A DNA stretch of 64,000 nucleotides from Madurella fahalii (lineage: Eukaryota; Ascomycota; Sordariomycetes; Sordariales): positions 7,589,001 to 7,653,000 of the forward strand of contig CM056875.1 in NCBI GenBank assembly GCA_029876055.1. Reading direction: 5' to 3'. This document shows positions 57,160 through 64,000 of the stretch, in pieces (within the stretch, counting starts at the first letter, position 1; every line of letters starts with the position of its first letter). The notes under the pieces are model-generated. The model saw only the letters and a list, made by a program, of their open reading frames with translations, ran no database searches and was not told where the DNA came from. The position numbers and the translations under genes are program-made.

Positions 57160-59072
57160 TCACTCTTGCATCGGCATAACCGGCTTTCCCCGCTCAACAA
57201 TCATCAACTCCTCGATCCGCTTATCCACGTCCGGCCCGTACTCGACACGCTTCCACGTTGTGATGCTGCCCTCGTTCATGTTGAAGTCGAAGATGCGTAT
57301 CTTACGGTGGAAGCCGCCGTAGCCTGCGTAGCCGCCAAAGCCGGCGGCGCCGGCGTGGCACATCCATAGAGCGGGATTTCCATCTTCTGTTGACGAGAGG
57401 CCGCAATATTCGTTTACGTGATCGCTGTTGGAGGGGGGAGTGTCAGTTTGATCAAGGAGAGAGGGAATAGGGGATGAAGGGGGAAGGGGATAAACAATAC
57501 AACTTACTGCCCACAGCTGACCATCACCACCCCCTCGTCTACCAAAGCGTCGTAAAAGCCCGAATTGTACCACGGCGCCGTACTCGGCTCCTTCCAGGCG
57601 CCCATCACCCTCAAATTCTCCGACCTGTACTCGGGCAAGGGGATATGGATAAACGCAACGTCCAGATGCACGTGGGTGAACTCTTTGTGCTTCTTCTTGA
57701 GGCTCTGAGCCGTGTTGCGGAACCAGTCAATCTGGTTCTTCTTGATCCAGTCGTAACCTCTGAACTTCCGCTCGTTGGGCGAGTACGAGTGCGTGTCGAG
57801 CAGGTACAGGGTGATGGCCGAGTGGCCCGAGCTGCCGCGCGCCAGGACCTCGATGTAGTAGTTGCCCACGCCGTCAATCTCGGGCGGTCCGGCTTTGGAC
57901 AGCGAGTACGGTAGAGTCTCGATCAGTTCCATCTGCGCTGCGCGGGACATGGAGCCCTCGTCGTCATGGTTGCCAAAGATTGAAACATAGGGGACTTTGT
58001 GCTTGATGAGGAGCTGCGCGTACTTGAAGATTGCCTGGTGGAAAGCGTCAGCAGAGAGTATTCCTGGGGGGAAACAGTTTGGCTTGCCACTTACCGACTG
58101 CGTATCCGGGGCAGTTTCTCCGTTTACCTGATCTCCGCTGAGCACCACCAAGTTGGGCCGCTCCTCCTCGAGGATCTTGACCACAAAATCCAGCGTCCTC
58201 GGGTCGGCCTCACACTTGCCCCCATTCCAATCTTCGGGTAACGCATCCCGGCAGTTGCCCACCCCGGTGCTCAAGTGCAAATCAGCCAGCTGCATGATCT
58301 TGAACCTCCCATTATCCCCAACCTTGGGCACGGGCTTGAACGGTTCCTGCTCGGCGCCCCGCCTGATGGTGACAACCGCAGCCGGGACGCTCGAGCCGGC
58401 GTCCAGCAGCAGCGGCGTCCCCATGATGGCCCACCCGGGTCTCGCCTCGACGGCGTCGTCCCCAAACAGCACATCCACGTCGGTGACGGCCTCCTTGGAG
58501 TCGCTCACCCCCTTCTTGTTCGACCTCTTGATCCACAGCCCCGCGGGGCGCGCCTCCCACTTCTCGTCTCCCTTGTCGGCCCCCTTGCCGTTCTTCTCGT
58601 TCGCCGCCGCCGCCCCCGGGTTCAGCCTCCCCACCGAGACGTCAATGACGACCTTGTCGTCGGCCGTCATCTCCTCCTCGCGCTTGCGCTGCACGTGCAG
58701 GTAGGCGCTCGAGAACATGCTTTTGCGCAGGTACAGGTCCTTTTCGATGCGGTGCCAGACGTTGGCGTCCAGCTTGCAGCTGGAGAAGATGTTGAGCGAA
58801 GAGCATTTCGTGATGGTCACGTCGGTGATGACCAGCCCGGCATGGTGCGTGGGGAGGTATTCGTGTATGGCGTTGGGCAGAACGCGGAAATTGCGGTCGA
58901 GGAAGAAGATGACGACAAAGGTGAAGAGGGCGGCTGTCGTGGTTTGGATTATCGTGCGGACCTGGCGGACGGGGTCTTGATTAGCGGTTATCCTCCTATC
59001 CTGTCCTTCTTCTGCCTCGTTGGTGCAGGGCAAACCGGCGGGAGGACAAAAACCTACAATGCGTCGCGTCAT
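57160..59072 (-). CDS. dcr2: Dcr2-like calcineurin-type phosphatase
   Basis: Four exons (59072-59058, 58961-58095, 58034-57508, 57424-57160) encode about 557 residues. A short basic N-terminus leads into one membrane segment (TTTAALFTFVVIFFLDR), a region shared by the Dcr2/SIA1 group, then the Metallophos domain with DLHLS, GDQVNGE, GNHDDEG, FIHIPLPEY and GHDHVNEYC, the last crossing the exon 3/4 junction. In budding yeast Dcr2 promotes cell-cycle start and dephosphorylates Ire1; transfer to this fungus is inference. Introns 1 (96 nt) and 2 (60 nt) are both stop-free and multiples of three, so a purely ORF-based reading would retain them. Splicing is supported by GTAGGT/GTAAGT donors, CTAAT and CTGAC branch sites, and uninterrupted family sequence. 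Confidence 0.88.
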
Positions 59073-59162
59073 GATGGAAGATGCGAAGGGTTGTCGCCCT
59101 TTCCGGACCGATGACGGAGCATCTACCTCTCTCTGTGGTCTAGCCGTAACTGTATAAACTCG

Positions 59163-59218
59163 TGTGTGGGAGTGTGTGCGTGTGCGTGTGCGTGTGCGCG
59201 CGTGTGTGTATATGTACG
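59163..59218. repeat. GT/GC-rich dinucleotide tract
   Basis: Interrupted GT repeats with CG steps, just upstream of the dcr2 start. Alternating purine-pyrimidine sequence of this kind can adopt Z-DNA under supercoiling; no function is shown. Confidence 0.8.
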
Positions 59219-59899
59219 TCTCCTCTCGTCTTGCCTGCCCCTGTCTCTCTACCGGAACAGCGGGTCGTCTCTGTTGAACAATCGGACAGGTTGCGGCACA
59301 ATGCCCATCTTAGACCATGTCGCGGCCACGGCAGCAGAGAGCAAGGCCTGTACTTTTGCTGGGGGATGATACCGCTGACCGAGCAATGCCGTCTGGAGAA
59401 GGCTACCAATTGTAGATGGGAGAGATACTGGAGGATGGCAGTTTCGAGTTCCCCGGTCTCGTGTGCAGCTACTTGATGGGACCCCCAGCAAGGCGAAAAG
59501 TGTGGCTGCAGTCGGGAAATCGGACGGTCTGGCCTCAACACTGTGCTCAACGGTTGTGCACTGCACCTTCGGCGCTGCCTGATCCGGGGAACGGACCCGT
59601 AGCGCCAAGACCCTGGCGTTGGGACACGGCTTCCAACCCTAGTGCGAGCTACTTTAAGTAACCTTAATCATGGTTCTTACTTACGGTATATGGATAGCTT
59701 GCTCCGTTCGAGTCTGAAGTAATTTTCGAGAATGTCTCAAATCTAGTTTTAATCCCGTCATATCTAGAAGAGGCTACCTTAGTTACAAAATTCTATAGTC
59801 TGTAACTATGCTGCCAAATGCTGGCAATGTCCTTTCAAGGAACATGATCCGGATCTCGGCACCTTACTCCAGGGATCGCCAGTTACCGGGGCTTGTGCA

Positions 59900-59955
59900 G
59901 TGTACAGTACAGTACGTTAGTGGCAGGGTGAAGCAAGGTACTGAACAGTATACAC
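59900..59955. repeat. Imperfect inverted repeat
   Basis: GTGTACAGTACAGTAC (59900-59915) pairs imperfectly with GTACTGAACAGTATACAC (59938-59955), leaving a spacer of about 22 bases. It lies in non-coding DNA. Confidence 0.6.
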
Positions 59956-60115
59956 GGATATCCAATGCCGTGGTTACATTCTGGTCTGCGCACATTGGGG
60001 GTTTCTTGGGCATTTGAGCAGAGATTGGGGGTATCGTGCTTTCCACATCTAAATCATAATCATCGATTATCCCGCTTAGCAGATCGCCGCGTGGGTTATC
60101 TCCCGCGGTCTGATG

Positions 60116-60146
60116 TACAGTACTACGTATGTACTGATGTACTGTA
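60116..60146. repeat. Inverted repeat with GTAC-rich arms
   Basis: TACAGTAC (60116-60123) and GTACTGTA (60139-60146) form a perfect 8-bp stem with a 15-base loop. The sequence shares the TACAGTAC word with the inverted repeat about 200 bp to the left. Confidence 0.6.
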
Positions 60147-60602
60147 ATAGTGCCAGCAGGGCACCCAACCTCTCTTCACCACATCCAAACCCGGAATATG
60201 CGATGCACTACATGATTGGCATTAACTGCTGGTCAATTCATTTCATCTCATGTCATCATTCATACTATGTATGTCACATCTTCTCTCCCTGCCTGCCTGT
60301 CTGCCTCCCTGCTGGAAAAGACCGGGGGTATCTCTCAGATGCTCACAACCTCAACCTCCGAGTTGCCAAAAAAAACACAGCAGCCCAAACCTAGATGCCA
60401 ACGCCGTTCATCAGAAAATTCATAACCGGTCATCATCCAAAACTAGCATCCCAGCAGGTACCCCGATGTGAAAATCCGATCCGATCCAATCCAACCCAGC
60501 CAGTGGGGTGGTGGCCTCAACATTAAATCCCCCATTTGTCTGTCTCCCCATTCATAATCCATCGCGTATTAAATGATCTCTTCCTCCACCGGAGAAAAAA
60601 AG

Positions 60603-60660
60603 AAGTGAAGTGAAATGAAATGAAATGAAATGAGATGAAAAGAAATGAAAAGGAATCAAA
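60603..60660. repeat. GAAAT pentanucleotide repeat tract
   Basis: Tandem and degenerate TGAAA/TGAAG units in non-coding DNA near the 3' end of the right-edge gene. Confidence 0.8.
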
Positions 60661-60998
60661 AATTAGTTATATTTCCCTGATCCTGCTTCGCTCCTGTCGA
60701 TAGGTGAGGGTGATGGCCGTTGTTGAAGCGAAGAAGTGAAGAGTAAAACCCGTGTAAGCCGTGTAAGCCGTGCTGTAAATACCGGCTATCCAGAACATCA
60801 TGCTCCTGGAGATCTCGTTTATAAAAACCGCCCTCGGGCTTGCGCCCTCTTGATCTTGCTAGTATGTTTGCACATACATGGTTCTTGGGTCTTGTTTTGT
60901 GTTTTTCTCTGAAAGCGCTCGGCTGGAAATGCGGATCCCGTCAAAGAGAGATGTAACTCGAGCCGAAAAAAGAAGAGAAAAAGAGAAAGATCGTCGGG

Positions 60999-63900
60999 TC
61001 AAATGCTAGCAACGCGAGCCCGCCCATCCGGCACCCGCGCGTGGCAGACCATCAACTTGAGGCTCGTGCCCCATTCCTCGCACTCGGCAAGGAGCGCCTT
61101 GTCTCTCCAGATGCTGGACCGCGACCCAGGGCCAACATTGGGGACCGCAGCACCCTCGTAGCAACGGGTATACCACCAGCGGCCAACCTTGGCAACTGAT
61201 TTAGTGATGCTCTCGTCCGCGACCGGGCTTTCGTCGCCGATCATCTCGGGAAGGCTGCGCTCATCCTTCTTGGGTTTACTCGGGCTGGCAACAGTATTGG
61301 TCGAAGTCCGCTTTCCGTTGGCGCCGGCATCGCTGCTGCAAGAAGACCGAGCGATGATGCTGGCGACCGGGACGCCAACACGGCATGTCTTGATATCCGT
61401 GAATCCCCTTCTACCGATCAAACGGAGGATGAGATCGGAGGCCGGCGCGAGGCTAATGTCAGGTGCTCTGGAGTTGATGCGTTCTTTGAGCCGGCGCACC
61501 GTACGGCGGCCTCGATTGCCCATATTGTTTAGGTCGACATCGAGAATCGACAACTCGATGAACCCACCGGGCTTTAGCACTCGCCGAGCCTCGGAGATGA
61601 TATTGCGGTAATGCGACTCGGGGGCTGCGGCAGGAAAGCGAAAGACGACCGCAGTAAAGCTTTGCGCGCCAAATGGGAACTTGTCTGTGTGCGAGAGATA
61701 TTGGATCTGGTGGTGGTTTGGAGGCGTGAGCGGGAACGAGGAGGCGTTTCGGTGTTCAACTGGGATGGGGACTCGGGGCGACAAATTGAAGAACGTCGCA
61801 GCCGGATATGTCTCGGCGGCGTAGAAGGACCAATCATCATTTCCCAGTCCGTCAACCACGAGTATTGAGGGCCGCTTGAGCGAGCCGACCACAGACACCA
61901 GTTCGTCCCGGACGGGGCTGAAGAGGACATGCCCGAATGTAAGCCACTTGCTGACCGTCATAGAGCCCACCCGCAGATTGACTTGAGATAGAGGTGAACT
62001 GTCTTCCGAACCCTGGCTGCTACCGCTCGCATCCGACCGCCGGGCTTGCTGGCCAGGAGGTGGGGCACGGTCCCCATTCACAGGTTCCGGCTCTTCTACC
62101 TGGTTGACGACGTCGAAGCCGTAAAGCTGCTCGTTCTGGCCGCTAGTGGGATCTGGGACTGCGACCAGGGTCTCGGGAATTGGATTGTTGTCGAGCATCC
62201 TCTTGACCTCTTCGGCTATTTCCGTGCCGCAAACGCTGGACAACGGCTGCTCCATTTCCGAACGCAGGGTTTGAACCAAACTAGGCAAAGGAGGAGGGCT
62301 GAGTGTTGGAGATTCCATAGCCGGTATGATTAATTTTCCATTGCCTTGCGCGGGTGATCCGAGCCGCAATGGCTTCGGCCAGGACGGCGCTTCCGTTGTC
62401 GGCAATCGTACAGTGTCCTCCCCGAGGAGGTCGTTGTATTCATCCCAAATCTCGTCTTCGGCAAGTGGAGCATTCGGTTCCGGTACGATAGCGGTGGCAT
62501 CGGCGTAAGTGAAAAGACCCCCAGAGCTACTCGAAGACGTTGTCGTGGTGCATTGCGAGCCCTTCCGCGGCGAGAAGGCGAGAAATTCCCGTTCGAGTTC
62601 GCTAGAGACGGGTGGCGACAACTTTGGCACCCCGTAAATCAAGGCCGACACGTTGGAATCGAACCCAGTTACTGGGTGCTCATACATAGGTTCCGGTGTG
62701 GACGGTTTTGGGGGACTCGGTCCCTTCGCCACCGAATCCTTGTCTTGGATAGCAGGCCTAACAGGAGGCATCTGTACGCTGAGCCTATGAAACGGCCGTG
62801 AGAAGCTCTTTGGTGAGGTTTGCTCGGCCCTGGCACTGACGACCTTTGGGATGCGGCCGACCTGAGGAAGCCTGCTAGGGCGTGCTGGGGCTTGGCGCGG
62901 AGGATTTACGGGCTGCATCGCTGCTACGGGTGCAGGTGCCTGTGAGGAAACCGAGGGAGTGAGTAGTTTGGTGGGAGCTGTGACAATCCGCTTTGAGTTC
63001 GAAGGTCGCCGTTGGTGGGTGCCTGGCTGGAGTCTTGGTGGCTCTGCCAGTACTGAATCTTGTGTCACGGACGGCCTCCTAGATTCTGCCTCCTCCACTG
63101 GAAGTTGGTCAGGAGTTTCATCCATTGCCCTGGCCTCGCGAAGAACTTCTTCTAGATCAAGCGTCTCGGCGTCGTCTTGCTCCGATGAATCCATGATTGT
63201 GTAAAATGCCACAGGCTTGCTCTGCACGGCCTTGACAGTCGCAGCCACGGTCTTGGCAGTTTCTCCTTTCTCAGTGCCAGGCTGGCTCTGAGACCGACCA
63301 AAGAGGTTCCACTTGCGTGGGGATCGAGCCCGCTTTATGAGCTTCCTCGAACCGAAGAGGCCCGTTGTACCTGCTGCTTCCTTGTTGGATACGGCGGGTT
63401 CCGCGGAGGGGTCGAATATGGAATCGTCGGACCTGATGCTAGCGTCCAGGCTTGTCATGGGAGGCGAGACAACCTGAGGGCGAGTGACGATCGGCGCTAG
63501 CAGTTTCGGAGGTTCCTGTTCACCAGACTTCAGTCGTTGCATTGATCGCCTGAGGGCCAAGGTAGGCTTTGAGGCCCCATGTTCGCTGCTCTCAGACGGC
63601 CTGCGGCTGCTCAGAGACGGGGATTGCAGAGCATCGCGCGGGAACGGTGATGGCCACAATGTGTTACGCGGCGCGTCGCGAGAAGACAGTGACATCTGGG
63701 AGCTGTTGCGAGACTCGATGCTGGGCCTCCTGAGGGTAGAGCTCTGGTTGCTCTCGGTGCGCGACAATTCCGAGCTCGTATTCCGGTTCTCGACAATCTC
63801 GCCGCCAGCAATAATAACTGGCGCCATTCGCTCCATCAGGAAAGGGTCGTAGGACTGGTTGCTACTCAAGCTTTCCTGCGAGGACATAGTTCCGGGGATC

Positions 63901-64000
63901 ACACGGGACGTGTTCGTGACGCTGTTGCTTCTCCGACGCACTGAGCCTAGGCGTCCGTAGCCCTCGTGGCCTGTTCCGGCTGCTGGCCCTTTCCTCGCCG
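60999..64000 (-). CDS. Methyltransferase-domain protein, 5' end beyond the window
   Basis: The frame is open from the right edge to the stop at 60999, about 999 residues, and no internal ATG is a convincing start, so the gene is partial. Most of it is disordered, rich in Ser, Pro, Arg and Thr, with DEIWDEYNDLLGED as a conserved-looking block midway. The last 330 residues contain a Rossmann-type, SAM-dependent methyltransferase-like domain: ILVVDGLGNDDWSFYAAETYP where motif I would be, FPFGAQSFTAVVFRFP, and the post-motif EARRVLKPGGFIELSILD. A GxGxG glycine loop is not evident (VDGLGNDD), so SAM binding may be lost or unusual. The fold is well supported by the VLKPGGFIELSILD strand and order; the substrate is unknown. 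No introns were needed. Confidence 0.75.
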   Translation of the reverse strand, partial: ARKGPAAGTGHEGYGRLGSVRRRSNSVTNTSRVIPGTMSSQESLSSNQSYDPFLMERMAPVIIAGGEIVENRNTSSELSRTESNQSSTLRRPSIESRNSSQMSLSSRDAPRNTLWPSPFPRDALQSPSLSSRRPSESSEHGASKPTLALRRSMQRLKSGEQEPPKLLAPIVTRPQVVSPPMTSLDASIRSDDSIFDPSAEPAVSNKEAAGTTGLFGSRKLIKRARSPRKWNLFGRSQSQPGTEKGETAKTVAATVKAVQSKPVAFYTIMDSSEQDDAETLDLEEVLREARAMDETPDQLPVEEAESRRPSVTQDSVLAEPPRLQPGTHQRRPSNSKRIVTAPTKLLTPSVSSQAPAPVAAMQPVNPPRQAPARPSRLPQVGRIPKVVSARAEQTSPKSFSRPFHRLSVQMPPVRPAIQDKDSVAKGPSPPKPSTPEPMYEHPVTGFDSNVSALIYGVPKLSPPVSSELEREFLAFSPRKGSQCTTTTSSSSSGGLFTYADATAIVPEPNAPLAEDEIWDEYNDLLGEDTVRLPTTEAPSWPKPLRLGSPAQGNGKLIIPAMESPTLSPPPLPSLVQTLRSEMEQPLSSVCGTEIAEEVKRMLDNNPIPETLVAVPDPTSGQNEQLYGFDVVNQVEEPEPVNGDRAPPPGQQARRSDASGSSQGSEDSSPLSQVNLRVGSMTVSKWLTFGHVLFSPVRDELVSVVGSLKRPSILVVDGLGNDDWSFYAAETYPAATFFNLSPRVPIPVEHRNASSFPLTPPNHHQIQYLSHTDKFPFGAQSFTAVVFRFPAAAPESHYRNIISEARRVLKPGGFIELSILDVDLNNMGNRGRRTVRRLKERINSRAPDISLAPASDLILRLIGRRGFTDIKTCRVGVPVASIIARSSCSSDAGANGKRTSTNTVASPSKPKKDERSLPEMIGDESPVADESITKSVAKVGRWWYTRCYEGAAVPNVGPGSRSSIWRDKALLAECEEWGTSLKLMVCHARVPDGRARVASI

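Larger units (their letters stand above)
59073..60998. other. Intergenic region upstream of dcr2, repeat-rich
   Basis: About 1.9 kb without a supported gene. It contains an alternating purine-pyrimidine (GT/GC) tract at 59163-59218, two inverted repeats (59900-59955 and 60116-60146) and a GAAAT pentanucleotide tract at 60603-60660. Confidence 0.5.

Noticed and set aside
1..64000. CRISPR arrays, operons, prokaryotic or phage features
   Set aside because: The sequence is spliceosomal-intron-rich fungal nuclear DNA; no spaced repeat arrays were seen.
1..64000. Secondary-metabolite cluster around the FAD oxidase
   Set aside because: No polyketide synthase, NRPS, terpene cyclase or cluster regulator nearby; neighbours are a GST and housekeeping genes.

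Overview
The window is nuclear DNA of a filamentous ascomycete. The genes are widely spaced, third codon positions are GC-rich, introns are short (about 50-100 nt) with CTAAC/CTGAC-type branch sites, and gene types such as a rhodopsin-domain membrane protein, a Ure2-like glutathione transferase, a bicovalent FAD oxidase and a large methyltransferase-tailed protein are typical of Pezizomycotina. I infer a Sordariomycete, probably Sordariales; this rests on gene content and was not tested by a search. Exon structures were built by hand from splice signals plus protein-family continuity.

Layout, left to right: gene-free flank (1-3166); a CaaX-terminated TeaR/Mod5-like protein (-); a calcineurin-like phosphoesterase (+); a gene-poor block (7.7-13.4 kb) with one possible GH35 relic; a DnaJ protein with an Arg-Glu/Asp dipeptide tract (+); sterol O-acyltransferase (-); a Ser/Thr kinase with DLG instead of DFG (+); Hsp90 ending in MEEVD (-); FKBP (+); a flavin-reductase-like protein (-); mitochondrial ribosomal protein bL31m (+); retromer sorting nexin Vps5 with a frameshift in a C run (-); TFIID subunit TAF5 (-) head-to-head with Mediator subunit MED11 (+); a small secreted protein (-); the vacuolar M28 protease PFF1 (-); branchpoint-bridging protein BBP/SF1 (-); a six-exon glutathione transferase (-); a frameshifted berberine-bridge-type FAD oxidase (-); a seven-exon rhodopsin-domain protein (+); a Dcr2-like phosphatase (-); and the 3' part of a methyltransferase-domain gene that leaves the right edge (-).

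The genes are mostly unrelated housekeeping genes, not a cluster. Functional neighbours are the TAF5/MED11 divergent pair (both RNA polymerase II initiation) and, loosely, DnaJ, Hsp90 and FKBP within about 17 kb. No tRNA, rRNA, CRISPR or intact transposon was seen, and I found no convincing undescribed multi-gene system. The observations most worth checking are gene-structure ones: two apparent frameshifts (VPS5, FAD oxidase), a GC-AG intron and an alternative first exon in TAF5, several stop-free introns of length divisible by three (kinase, BBP, DCR2 twice), and microexons of 15-43 nt in several genes.
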